Below, in pieces: positions 1 through 10,700 of a stretch of DNA of 64,000 nt. Source of the stretch: Fulvivirga marina (lineage in GTDB: Bacteria > Bacteroidota > Bacteroidia > Cytophagales > Cyclobacteriaceae); assembly GCF_016775155.1 (NCBI RefSeq), contig NZ_JAEUGD010000066.1:780833-844832 (forward strand), written 5' to 3'. Within the stretch, counting starts at the first letter, position 1. Every line of letters starts with the position of its first letter. Made by a program: the position numbers and the translations under genes. The notes beneath the pieces are model-generated. The model saw only the letters and a program-made list of their open reading frames with translations, was not told where the DNA came from and made no database searches.

Positions 1-3000
1 TACCTCTTCTATATGAGTGTCGTAATCATCGGCCTGCCTATCTGGCAACTGCTCGTAGAAGTCTGACAGTTTATGTCTTGACAACATCAACTCTGTAACT
101 CCGGTATTTATTGATCTTTGCAGCACCTCCCCGGCTTCCTCGGCCGAGATACTGTCTACTATCTCATCAAATCCTTTTGCTCTGAGTACATTAGCAGCCT
201 CATTGGCCATTCCCACATTTCGTACGTGGTTCCAGTTAATGCTTACCACATTATTTCCAAACTGTTCTGAAATCTGTTTTGCGTATGCATTCAAGAACAG
301 GTTGGCAGCCACATACCCTACTTCACCTTCAGGGGCAGCAATAGAGGCAGTGGATGAACAAAAAATAAAGAAGTCCAGTTGATTTTTTTGCAATAAGTGG
401 TTAAGGGTAATAGCCCCTACTGCTTTTGGCAACATTACTTTTAAATCATCTTCTTTCGATCTGTTATAAATGATCCCTCCAAAATCGGCTCCTCCTGCCG
501 CATGTATTACTCCACTGATCGATCCTACATTCTTTTGTGCGTCTCTAATGACCTCCTCCATTTGCTGACTATCGGCAACTTCAGCCTGGTAATAAAACAC
601 TTCTGAACCAGCCTCCTCTATAGCCAGTAGAGACTCCATGGCTTTAGCCTTGGGATGACTTGCCCTTTTTTGTGAATCTCCCCAATCTTCTTTAGGCAAT
701 AATTCGCTACGTCCGGTAAGGATAAGTTTTACACCACTAACCCGTGATGAGATGTGTCGTGCAAAATTGATTCCCATACCTCCGGTACCTCCTGTGATCA
801 GGTAGGTCTTTCCGTCTTTAAAACTTGCATCTGCTGTTGAGGTTACTGGTAAAGTAACCGGTTTCATACGCTGCACAAACCGGGTCTGATGGCGATAGGC
901 TACAACTACATCGCGACTGTCGGATTTAAACTCGCTCAGAAGTTTCTCTACCAGAGTATCATCCAGTGTTGTTACATCAACATTTCTGCAAGCCAGTTTT
1001 TGAAATTCCTTAGAAATAATCCTTATGGCAGCCAAATGAAGTGTTTTTTCCGGAGAGGCTTGCTCGGTTGCAAAAACCTGATGAAGCCTGTTGGTTAAAG
1101 AGATAAGGGTAATTTGCTCTTGATTATTTAATTCGTCTATTGACTTGGCAATATTGATCAGCGGATAATAGTGAGCATCTAACTGAGAAACAAAAGACTC
1201 CTTCCCTGTTAATTCCACAATGGTCTCATCCATAGACCACATGAATAATATTCTTATGGACGCATCCTTAAAATGACTAAAAAGTACTTTATAATCATCC
1301 TGGTTATTAGCTCTTATGGTAAAGTGTAAATCGTCCGTTTTTTCAAATTCTTCTCCTTTCGAAACAACAACAACCTTTGCCCCGCTTATTCTCAGTTTAT
1401 CAGTTAACGAGTCAGCAGACTCCTCTCCCTCAAATATGATCAGATAGTCATACTCTTGCTGCAATGTATCAGGTCTGTAAGCATCTGCCGTTTCCCAGGC
1501 TGGTGTATAAAAGCATTTCCCAAGATCATTTTCTACTGTGTGAACATTTTGGTTCATCCTTTCAGTAATCAGTCTGTAGGCATCTACTTCTGCAGGGAAC
1601 TGCTGCTGATCAAAAGAATAAACCGGCAGTGATATTTTATGTCTTTCCTGATCCTTATAGAAGGCCTGCCAATTGATATCCGCACCATACTCCCATAGTT
1701 TACCCAAACCGGCATATAAATGATCAAGGTCTGTAGAATCATGGTCCTGATGCTTGCTCACTGTAACCACTTTATGCCCCTTATGACGCGACGTATTAGA
1801 TCTCACAAATACGCTCAATTCTATACCCGGACCAATTTCGATAAAATTGGCATCTCCTTCTGACATTACCGTATCAATCCCGGTCTTGAACTTCACTGTG
1901 CTGACCAAATGCTGTATCCAATATTCAGTTGATAATACAGTTCCTGCTTCCTTTTTTTGCCCGTCTACATTGGAGATCAATGGCAGAGTCAGCGGTTGCA
2001 TGTCTATTGTCTCTAAAACCTTGCGGTAGTCATCCGCTATATGGTTCATATGATGAGAATGGTACGCTGAGGCTCCGGGTATGATCCTGCATGATATTTT
2101 TTCACGCTCAAGTACTTTCATTAACTGCTCTACAGCTTCATGCTCTCCGGCCACCACCTGTAGCTCACTACTATTGGCGGTTGCCAGCGTCACTCCTGCA
2201 TGATCTTTCAGGTACTTGTTCAGTTTCTCTTCGGTTACTGATACGGCCATCATAGCACCGGGAGCTACTGTTTTCATCAATTTTCCCCTTTTGATGATCA
2301 GTTGCATAGCGGCTTCCAGGTCAAATGCACCTGCAATGCAAGCCGCTACATACTCTCCCAGGCTGTGGCCAATAACCATGTCCGGCTGAACGCCCCAACT
2401 CATCACCGATTTTGCCAGGGCATATTCCACGGCAAACAATATTGGGTGAGTATAGTTAGTTTGGTGGATCAGGTCTGAATCATTTTTTGATTCAGAAAAA
2501 AGAATATTTTTCAGCTCTACATCCACATATTTTTGCGCGATCTCGAAGCAGGCATCCAAAGTTTCCCTAAAGACTGGCAGTTCTTGGTAAAGGCTTTTAC
2601 ACATGTTTACATATTCAGCCCCCTGACCAGCAAACATAAAAACAGCCGGTACTGATTTATGTCCGTTGAACAGCGACGGATGCTTCAGCAACTTTTCTGA
2701 TGAAAGAGCTTCGAGTAGTGATGCTTTATCATGAAACACCACTGATTTGCGATATCTGAGATCTGCTCGCCCTTGATTGTAGGTATAGGCAAGGTCAGAT
2801 AGGTTGGTCTGCGGGTTACCCTCCAGATATTGTATCAGTTCGGATACATTACGCTTTAATGCGTCTACAGAATGGGCAGAAAGTTTGACCCAATCAATAG
2901 TGTTGCAGGCGGTGTTGTCTGACACTTCAGGGCACTCTTCCAATACTATATGGGCATTGGTACCTCCCATTCCAAAAGAGCTCACTCCTGCTCTTCTGGG

Positions 3001-4221
3001 GGTTGCTCCTTTTTCCCATGGTTTTAAACTGGTATTGACAAAAAACGGTCCCTGATTAAAATCGATCTTTGGGTTTGGTTTTTTATAATGCAAGCTGGCT
3101 GGAATACTCTTATTTTTTAAGGAAAGCACCGTTTTGATAAAGCCTGCTACTCCGGCAGCTGTATCAAGATGGCCTATGTTCGTTTTTACCGAACCGATTG
3201 CACAGGCTGTTCCGTTTTTTCCAAAGACTTTATTCAGTGCCTCTATTTCGATAGGGTCTCCCAATGGTGTACCTGACCCATGTGCTTCTACCATGTTTAT
3301 GGTTGCAGGGTCAACTTTAGCCATATTATAGGCTTTAAGAATAGCTTTATACTGCCCATGCTCGCTTGGAGCTGTAAAAGACATTTTCTCAGACCCATCA
3401 TTGTTAACTGCTGCTCCCCTGATAACGGCATAAATATGGTCTCCATCCTTAAGGGCATCCTTGTAACGTTTCAGAGCAACCACACCCACTCCCTCTCCTC
3501 TTATTGTTCCGATTGCCTTTTCATCAAACGCACGGCAATGTCCATCATTAGAACTTACCATACCTTCTTCGTAAAAATAACCTCTTTTGGTGCTATGGCT
3601 TAGCGAAACGCCACCGGCAAGGGCTACCTTACATTCCCTCAAAAGTAAACTCATTACTGCGCGTTGAATGGCAACGAGTGAAGTGGAACAGGCTGTATTT
3701 AGAAAAAAAGCCGGCCCCTGAAGGTTCAACAAATAGGATACCCGGGCACATAGGTAGGTTATGTCTTTCAGCTGAGAAGCTGTAAAACTGTCTACATAGT
3801 TTTGCTCATTAGCAAACATAGCATAGGTCTCCCAATTTAAACTGGGCGACCCTCCGGCAAAAAGACCTATCTTATCCTGGTTCTTTCGGATATCTATCCC
3901 TGCATCTTCCAGCGCTTTCCAGCATTCTTCATGAAAAAGCCTGATCTGAGGGTCCATCAGTTGCGCCTCTTCAGGGCGATAACCAAAAAAGTCAGCGTCA
4001 AAGTTTCCCTTACTTTCAACGAAAGAGTTGGCTTTCACATAGTTAGGGTGCTTGTATTCCGTTTCAGGAACACCTGCCTCTGCCAATTCTTCATCCGAAA
4101 AATAGGTTACAGATTCATAGCCATTTTTCAGGTTATTCCAGAATTCGTTAAGGTTCTTAGCGCCAGGAAACCTACCTGACATACCAATAACAGCTATTTC
4201 TATACCACTATAATCTTTCAT
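1..4221 (-). CDS. Type I polyketide synthase module KS-AT-KR, C-terminus beyond left edge
   Basis: This modular PKS starts at the ATG complementary to 4219-4221 and stays open to base 1, so 1407 codons are visible. Domains in order: ketosynthase (about residues 8-430) with TACSTS and Cys178, plus the expected His motifs (VEAHGSGT, KTNIGHLD); acyltransferase with GHSLGE (Ser620) and the specificity motif SAYHSHHM instead of HAFH or YASH; a structural KR half; and a catalytic ketoreductase from about 1130 with LITGGTGGMG and a Ser/Tyr region near 1283-1310. The frame leaves the window just after the KR, where an ACP would be expected. It lies 103 bases after an NRPS gene and probably extends its chain by one ketide. 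The AT motif does not predict malonyl or methylmalonyl, so an unusual extender is possible. No methyltransferase, DH or ER is seen in the visible part. Confidence 0.93.
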   Translation of the reverse strand, partial: MKDYSGIEIAVIGMSGRFPGAKNLNEFWNNLKNGYESVTYFSDEELAEAGVPETEYKHPNYVKANSFVESKGNFDADFFGYRPEEAQLMDPQIRLFHEECWKALEDAGIDIRKNQDKIGLFAGGSPSLNWETYAMFANEQNYVDSFTASQLKDITYLCARVSYLLNLQGPAFFLNTACSTSLVAIQRAVMSLLLRECKVALAGGVSLSHSTKRGYFYEEGMVSSNDGHCRAFDEKAIGTIRGEGVGVVALKRYKDALKDGDHIYAVIRGAAVNNDGSEKMSFTAPSEHGQYKAILKAYNMAKVDPATINMVEAHGSGTPLGDPIEIEALNKVFGKNGTACAIGSVKTNIGHLDTAAGVAGFIKTVLSLKNKSIPASLHYKKPNPKIDFNQGPFFVNTSLKPWEKGATPRRAGVSSFGMGGTNAHIVLEECPEVSDNTACNTIDWVKLSAHSVDALKRNVSELIQYLEGNPQTNLSDLAYTYNQGRADLRYRKSVVFHDKASLLEALSSEKLLKHPSLFNGHKSVPAVFMFAGQGAEYVNMCKSLYQELPVFRETLDACFEIAQKYVDVELKNILFSESKNDSDLIHQTNYTHPILFAVEYALAKSVMSWGVQPDMVIGHSLGEYVAACIAGAFDLEAAMQLIIKRGKLMKTVAPGAMMAVSVTEEKLNKYLKDHAGVTLATANSSELQVVAGEHEAVEQLMKVLEREKISCRIIPGASAYHSHHMNHIADDYRKVLETIDMQPLTLPLISNVDGQKKEAGTVLSTEYWIQHLVSTVKFKTGIDTVMSEGDANFIEIGPGIELSVFVRSNTSRHKGHKVVTVSKHQDHDSTDLDHLYAGLGKLWEYGADINWQAFYKDQERHKISLPVYSFDQQQFPAEVDAYRLITERMNQNVHTVENDLGKCFYTPAWETADAYRPDTLQQEYDYLIIFEGEESADSLTDKLRISGAKVVVVSKGEEFEKTDDLHFTIRANNQDDYKVLFSHFKDASIRILFMWSMDETIVELTGKESFVSQLDAHYYPLINIAKSIDELNNQEQITLISLTNRLHQVFATEQASPEKTLHLAAIRIISKEFQKLACRNVDVTTLDDTLVEKLLSEFKSDSRDVVVAYRHQTRFVQRMKPVTLPVTSTADASFKDGKTYLITGGTGGMGINFARHISSRVSGVKLILTGRSELLPKEDWGDSQKRASHPKAKAMESLLAIEEAGSEVFYYQAEVADSQQMEEVIRDAQKNVGSISGVIHAAGGADFGGIIYNRSKEDDLKVMLPKAVGAITLNHLLQKNQLDFFIFCSSTASIAAPEGEVGYVAANLFLNAYAKQISEQFGNNVVSINWNHVRNVGMANEAANVLRAKGFDEIVDSISAEEAGEVLQRSINTGVTELMLSRHKLSDFYEQLPDRQADDYDTHIEEV

Positions 4222-4324
4222 TATATTTAATTCTCTATGATCACACGGATAGTCATTTTGGCTAAATCATTTTTGTAGCCTGATGACCATTTTCATATCT
4301 TTTTAAATTCTTTTTGAGACTGTA

Positions 4325-7300
4325 TCAGTCTTCCATTTCACCCAATATGTTATGCATTGCATCAACCTCCTCGTTTACTTCCTCAATATCTCTGGCGGAT
4401 TGCTCTTCCTCCGTCTGAAGGTGAGCAACCAGAGATGTTATAGTAGGATGATTAAAAAGCATGGGTACTGAAATTCTACGTTCAAGAGATTCGGTTAACA
4501 ACGTACTGAGTTTAATAAGCATCAACGAGGTGCCTCCTGATTGAAAAAAATTAAAATTGACTCCAATTTCATCCTCTTTTAATAGCAAAACCTGAGACCA
4601 TGCTTTTATAATTGTCCTCTCAAGGGACGTTTTCGGCAGTTTTATCTCTTCATAGGCTTTGTCAATCGGGGCTGGCAAACTTTTTCTATCAACTTTGCCA
4701 CTGGCAATTAGTGGCAGCGACTCCATCCAAATATATTGACCAGGAACCATGTACGGAGGCAATATAGCCTTTAGCGCTTCGCTTATATACTGATAATCCA
4801 GTGGGGTATCTGCTTCATAATAGGCTACAAGTCTTTTATTGGCTCCATCGCCATATATACTTACCACAGCTCGCCCTACTCCTTCAATCCTTCTGATCTG
4901 ACTTTCTATTTCCAATAGCTCTATCCTATTTCCAAATAGCTTAACCTGGTGATCAACTCTACCCAAATACTCGATATTACCATCTTCCCTCCAATAAGCG
5001 AGGTCTCCGGTGCGATAGATGCGGGATTCACCCCCAAGATTACTTTCTATGAAACTGGCGGCTGTCAGGTCATCCTGCTTATAGTAACCTATGGCTAACC
5101 CTTCACCTGCAAGATAAAGCTCACCTATCACACCTAAAGGCACTTTATTTCCATCAGGGTCAAGAATATGACACCTAAGATTATCTATTGGTTTCCCTAT
5201 GGGAACTGTGTTCAAAGGTTGATCTAACGGACATTCATAATGGGTAACATGAATGGTGCCTTCAGTAGGTCCGTACATATTTACCAACCGAATACCGGAT
5301 ACCTCCTTAAATTTCGTTCTAAAATACTCAACCAAACCGGGGAGCAACGCCTCGCCACTTGCAATTACCAGTCTTAAGGAATTAAGTGCTCTAAAAGCTG
5401 CTTCATCTTTCAACAGGTTAAGAAAGATCTCCATCATGGAGGGCACGAAATGAATAACCGTGATGCTTTCTTTTTTCACAAGGTCAGCTATCAACTCAGG
5501 ATCTCTTTCCATTCCGGGGGGCATTATGATAAGCGAGGCTCCCGAAATGGACCACCAAAACAACTCCTGAAGGGACACGTCAAACACTAGTGGTGTTTTC
5601 TGTACCAGAACATCGGCTTCTGTTAATGGGTAATCTTTTTGGTTCCACAGCATGTTGTTCATCAATGCATGATGGTCTACCATTACTCCTTTGGGCTTAC
5701 CTGTTGAGCCTGATGTGAAAATGGTATATGCCACGTTGCTACCAGTAATCTTTATCTGCGGTTGCTTTGTGCTACATTTGATAATATCGTTCGCTGCCAA
5801 ATCCAGATCCACCCATCGACACCCTTCTGGCAAATCTATTTTAAACCTGTCTCTGGACACCACAAGATCAATATCCCCCTCTGAAACAATTTGAGATAAT
5901 CTACTTTCTGGCTGATCCACCCCTAAAGGGATATAGACAGCTCCGGCTTTCATAATACCATAGATAGCCGGTATTAGCCACAGTTCTCTCTCTAATAGAA
6001 ATCCAATGCGCGTGCCCTGAGTGACTTGAAGTTCATTATGAAGAAATGTTGCTATTTGATTTGAAAGATCCTCCACTTCCTGATAGGATAGTGACTGGTC
6101 CTCAAACTTGACGGCAACATGATCCGGGGTACGTTCAACCTGCCTGGTGAAAAGATCCAGAATAGTCTGATCCGCTCTGTCAATCTCTGTAAGGTTGACC
6201 TCTCCAATAACCTTGTTTTCTTTTTCTGGCAATATATTGAGACTCTTTATGGCCTCATCAGGGCACTGAAGGGCTACATCACAAATTTGTTGTATATATT
6301 GAGCCCAACGTTCAATAGTAGCCGGTTTAAAAAGGGAGGCATCATATTCCATTTGCCAATCCAGCCTTTCTTCACGTTCTGTTACGGTTATAGTAAGATC
6401 AAACTGTGCGGTAACATATTGATCGGTTGACAACGGGCTTACCCTCACACCTTCCATTGTTAATTCAGGAAGATCATAATTTCTGTAAGCAAACATTACA
6501 TCAAAAAGTGGATTTTTGCTTTGGTCCCTTTCTATGTCAAGTTTTTCAACCAAGGCTTCATATGGATACTGCTGATTCGAAAAACATTGTAACACCTTAT
6601 TTTTGGTTCTTTTCAAAAGGGATCTGAAACTTTCGTTTGAATCTATTTCCCCTCTGATAACCAGCGTATTGACAAACATTCCAACTAATTTATCCAGTTG
6701 CTCATCATTTCTCCCTGAAACAGGTGTTCCAATAGTTATATCCGTACGTCCTGTCAATTTATACAGGAGTATTTCCACAGCACTCAGCAACAGCATGTAC
6801 AAAGTAGCCCCCTCGTCCTCCAGCAGCTTATTCAAACTGGCTGGCCTATCTGTCACAAAGCGTAGCACCTGTGCCTTTCTGTTACGTCCTATGGATTTGG
6901 GATAGTCCGTTCTTAAATTAAGAGGAGTAACTCCTTCTCTAAACTCATTCAACCAGAAATTCTCCTGTGCTTTTAGCTTGTTTTGCCAATACTGACTTTG
7001 CTCGTAAACGGCAAAATCCACATACCTCAGGTCTGACCGACTGATGGCTTGCTGATGATAAGCGTCCATCAGTCCCTGAATCAGTATACCCTGGGAAATA
7101 CCATCGCATATGATGTGATGAGTATCTATTAATAGCCAATGACTAGTTTCATCTATCCTGACCAACCCTCCTCGTACCAGTAGCTCATTCTTTAGATCAA
7201 AGGGTCTTTGAAAGCGCTGAACACACTCGTTCAAATTATCACTCTCATAATGGTCTATACCAAATGACACCTGCTCATCAATGTATTGAACGGGCTCTCC

Positions 7301-7702
7301 ATTAACAACCTTGAACTTTGTTTTAAGAGAGTCGTGATTTTCAATAAGTTGTAGGAATGCCTGTTCCAGCCGGGTTTGATCCAGATCCCCTTCAATTTTA
7401 AGAATTTGAAGTTGATTATACGCCAAAGAAGATGGCTCCAGTTCAAAGAGGAAATAAAGCCTTTTTTGAGCAGAGGTAAGTGGGTAATGACTACGCACTC
7501 CTGCATACTCAATATGCTCCACCGAAGCAGATTTTGAAAGGCTGCTTAGGTAGTTTATAATATCAGCTTTATGCTCTCTGATCTGCCGGATCAGGGACTC
7601 ATCAGTACCGCCCTCAGGAATACTCACTTTCAGATTACCCCCTTCAACCGTCAGGCCTATGTTATTTTTCTTTAACGTCAGTAATAGCTCTACTACGCCC
7701 AT
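4325..7702 (-). CDS. NRPS, docking-C-A(Ser/Thr-like)-PCP, 1125 aa
   Basis: This single-module NRPS begins with a TubC-type N-terminal docking domain (about residues 1-52), so it probably receives its chain from the enzyme encoded upstream at 7704-20108. The C domain runs from about 70, with YPLTSAQKRLYFL and an intact HHIICDG near 194-203. The A domain has FTSGSTGKPKG near 665, YGPTEGT, and the catalytic Lys in SGKVDRK near 1003. The PCP has FFQSGGTSL near 1050. My reading of the pocket is D-V-Q-H-I-S-M-I-H-K. It combines Ser-like positions (V236, H278, S301) with Thr-like ones (M322, H331), so a small hydroxy or amino side chain is likely, but no residue can be named. The last 28 residues are very acidic and may dock to the next PKS. 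It starts one base after the upstream stop, so translation is probably coupled. Confidence 0.93.
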   Translation of the reverse strand: MGVVELLLTLKKNNIGLTVEGGNLKVSIPEGGTDESLIRQIREHKADIINYLSSLSKSASVEHIEYAGVRSHYPLTSAQKRLYFLFELEPSSLAYNQLQILKIEGDLDQTRLEQAFLQLIENHDSLKTKFKVVNGEPVQYIDEQVSFGIDHYESDNLNECVQRFQRPFDLKNELLVRGGLVRIDETSHWLLIDTHHIICDGISQGILIQGLMDAYHQQAISRSDLRYVDFAVYEQSQYWQNKLKAQENFWLNEFREGVTPLNLRTDYPKSIGRNRKAQVLRFVTDRPASLNKLLEDEGATLYMLLLSAVEILLYKLTGRTDITIGTPVSGRNDEQLDKLVGMFVNTLVIRGEIDSNESFRSLLKRTKNKVLQCFSNQQYPYEALVEKLDIERDQSKNPLFDVMFAYRNYDLPELTMEGVRVSPLSTDQYVTAQFDLTITVTEREERLDWQMEYDASLFKPATIERWAQYIQQICDVALQCPDEAIKSLNILPEKENKVIGEVNLTEIDRADQTILDLFTRQVERTPDHVAVKFEDQSLSYQEVEDLSNQIATFLHNELQVTQGTRIGFLLERELWLIPAIYGIMKAGAVYIPLGVDQPESRLSQIVSEGDIDLVVSRDRFKIDLPEGCRWVDLDLAANDIIKCSTKQPQIKITGSNVAYTIFTSGSTGKPKGVMVDHHALMNNMLWNQKDYPLTEADVLVQKTPLVFDVSLQELFWWSISGASLIIMPPGMERDPELIADLVKKESITVIHFVPSMMEIFLNLLKDEAAFRALNSLRLVIASGEALLPGLVEYFRTKFKEVSGIRLVNMYGPTEGTIHVTHYECPLDQPLNTVPIGKPIDNLRCHILDPDGNKVPLGVIGELYLAGEGLAIGYYKQDDLTAASFIESNLGGESRIYRTGDLAYWREDGNIEYLGRVDHQVKLFGNRIELLEIESQIRRIEGVGRAVVSIYGDGANKRLVAYYEADTPLDYQYISEALKAILPPYMVPGQYIWMESLPLIASGKVDRKSLPAPIDKAYEEIKLPKTSLERTIIKAWSQVLLLKEDEIGVNFNFFQSGGTSLMLIKLSTLLTESLERRISVPMLFNHPTITSLVAHLQTEEEQSARDIEEVNEEVDAMHNILGEMED

Positions 7703-7703
7703 A

Positions 7704-10700
7704 TCAAATCACCATCTCCGTTTTCTTGTCATTATTTTCCTGATCATTGATGTCTGCCCATTTCGACAATTCTATAAAAGCGGCCAGAGCCTGAACAGTC
7801 TGGTGGTTAAACAGCTCCAGGAATGGTATCTCTATTTCAAACTCTTTATTGATCTTACTAATGAGGGTCAATGCTCTCAATGAATTCCCTCCAAGGGCAA
7901 AGAAACTCCTGTCCGTACTAATTTCCGCAGGATCAACAACCAAAATTTCTCCCCATAACTCGCAAAGTTTTTCCTCTATATCACTCTCAGGCTTTACATA
8001 ACTCCAGTCTCTGATATCAGGAGCTGGTAACGCTTTTCTATCCACTTTACCATTGCTCGTTAATGGTATTTCGCTTAGGGCAATATAGTGCTGCGGCAGC
8101 ATGTAAGCAGGAATCTTTGTCATCAGGAACTCAACCAGTTCTTTTTCGGTGAGTTCTCTGGTACTCTTATAGTATGCAGACAGTGTTTGCTGCTCTCCTA
8201 CGCCCTGACTTGTGACTACACATTGCTCAATTTCCGGCTTTGTACTCAGCTGTGCCTCTATCTCTCCCAGCTCTATTCGATAGCCTCTTAGTTTCACCTG
8301 ATGGTCAATTCTGCCAAGGTATTCAATATTACCATCAGGCAGCCACTTGGCCAGATCCCCTGTTTTATAAACTCTTTCACCCACAGCATCCAAATTTATA
8401 AATGCAGCTTCAGTAAGTTCTTTATTGTTGAGGTACCCCTGAGCTAAACCGACACCTGCCAGACACAACTCTCCGGGTACTCCCACAGGGTTTAGCTGCT
8501 CAACTTCATTGATTATATAGCATTTGATATTATCAATGGGCTTACCTATAGGGATGTTGCTGAGCGGAGTATCTAATGGACACTCAAAATGAGTAACATC
8601 AACTGTAGCTTCAGTAGGGCCATAGAGATTGATTAACCTGCATGCTGCGTGCTTATTATAAACAGTTTGTTTAAAAAGCTCTACATGATTAACGGATAGT
8701 GCTTCCCCGCTTACAAAAATTTGCCTTATTGATTTCAGCCTGTTTTGTTCCGAAATACTCTTTATTGTATTCAAAAATGCTTGCAACATTGATGGAACAA
8801 AATGGATCGTGGTAATGCCATACTCTTCAATCGTATTGAGTATTTTTTCTGGTTGTTTCTCATCGCCAAGTGGTAATACAACCAGCGCCGCCCCTGTAAA
8901 TGACCACCAGAATAGTTCCCAAACAGACACGTCAAATGCCAAAGGTGTTTTCTGGATGAGGGTATCGTTGCTATCGATCGAGTAGGCTTTTTGCATCCAG
9001 AAAATCCTATTGTACAAGGCCTTATGATCTATCATTACTCCTTTGGGCGTTCCGGTAGAGCCCGAAGTAAATATCACGTAGGCAAGGTCTGTTCCTGACA
9101 ATGCAACAGGCTCGAAAATTCCTTCATAATCAGTTACATGGTCAGCTATTGTGGTTAAGTCGAGTACGCTTACCATATCAACCAGTTGATCCGCCTCCGG
9201 ATGGTCAGAAACAAGCATCTTTAACCTGGCTTCACCTACAATTCTCCTGCTTCTTTCCAATGGGTTGTCCAGTGACATAGGTACATAAACTGCCCCTGCC
9301 TTGATGATTCCATAGATCAATGGAATAGTCCAAAGGTTCTTATTTGCCAGATACCCTACAAAATCGCCTTTCTTAACATCAAACTCATGCTGTAGGTAAG
9401 CAGCTATTTTATCAGAAAGAGTATCAAGCTCTGCATAGGTAAGCGATTCATTAAGGTAATGTACGGCCTGATTGTCCGGATACTGCTTTACAGATAGTTT
9501 GAATGGATCCAGGATCAATTCATCTGGTATACCTGCTGCCGTTTGGTTAAACTGCTCCGCTACCCTGCTCTTTTCTTTATCGGTAAGTATGGACACCTCC
9601 GAAACCGAAGTCTCATCATGAGCTACCACTTGCCTGATGATGTGCTCTATACAGCTAAAGTAGCTTTGAATGGTCTGCTCAGAAAACAGTTGAGACTTAT
9701 AGTCGATCGTCAGCTCAAGCTGATTATCATTTTTAATAAAGACCAATGAAAGATCAAAATTGGCATTATTCCTACTTATTTGATAATCAGAAACTTTTAA
9801 TCCCGGCAGATCAACACTTTTTGTATCCGTATTTTGAAAATCAAAAAGCACATCAAATAACGGATTGCGGGTTATATCTCTTGGTATATCAAGTGCATCC
9901 ACCAGATCTTCAAACTGAACATCCAGATGTTCATAGTTTTTAAGTATTCTTTCCTTGATGTGTTGCAGGAATTCAGCAAATGTTGACTTTACATCAACTT
10001 CACTTCGCAGCACCACTGTATTCACAAAAATACCCATTGACTCCGACAGTTCAGCAGGTCTTGAGTCCAGTACGGGAGAGCCCACTATCAAGTCTTTCTG
10101 CCCGCTAACTTTATGAAGGAAAATCAAGAAGGAAGCCATTAGGGTCATCTGCAAAGTAGCCTCATGTTTCCTGCTTAAGGTTTCCAGTGCCTTTACCAGA
10201 CTTTCATCCATATTGCCAGTGTACCTGCTGCCTTCATAAGTTGGAGCAGACGGTCTTGAATAGTCCAGAGGTAAATTCAATGTCGGAATTTCTCCTTCAA
10301 ACTGCTCCATCCAATACTGCATGCTCTCCTCTTTGGCGGGTTCATTGGTCTGCCAAAACGCATAATCCTTGTATTGGAACTCACTGAATGCGATTTCATC
10401 TCCCTGATATGCTGATATAAACTGATTAATAAGTAAACCCAGTGACATCAGGTCTGTAATGATATGATGCATATCCAGCACCAGATAGTGACGATCTTCA
10501 TCAACTGATATAACCGCCACTCGCATTAAAGGTCCTTCACTCAGATTATAGGGCTTAATAAACTCATTGATCTTTTCATCGACACTTTCCTGTCCGCATT
10601 TTACAGCTTCTATAACAAACTTTGTTTGTTCTTCAATGCGCTGATAATAGCTGCCATTTTCTTCATGGAAAGTAGTACGCAGAATTTCATGTTTATCAAT

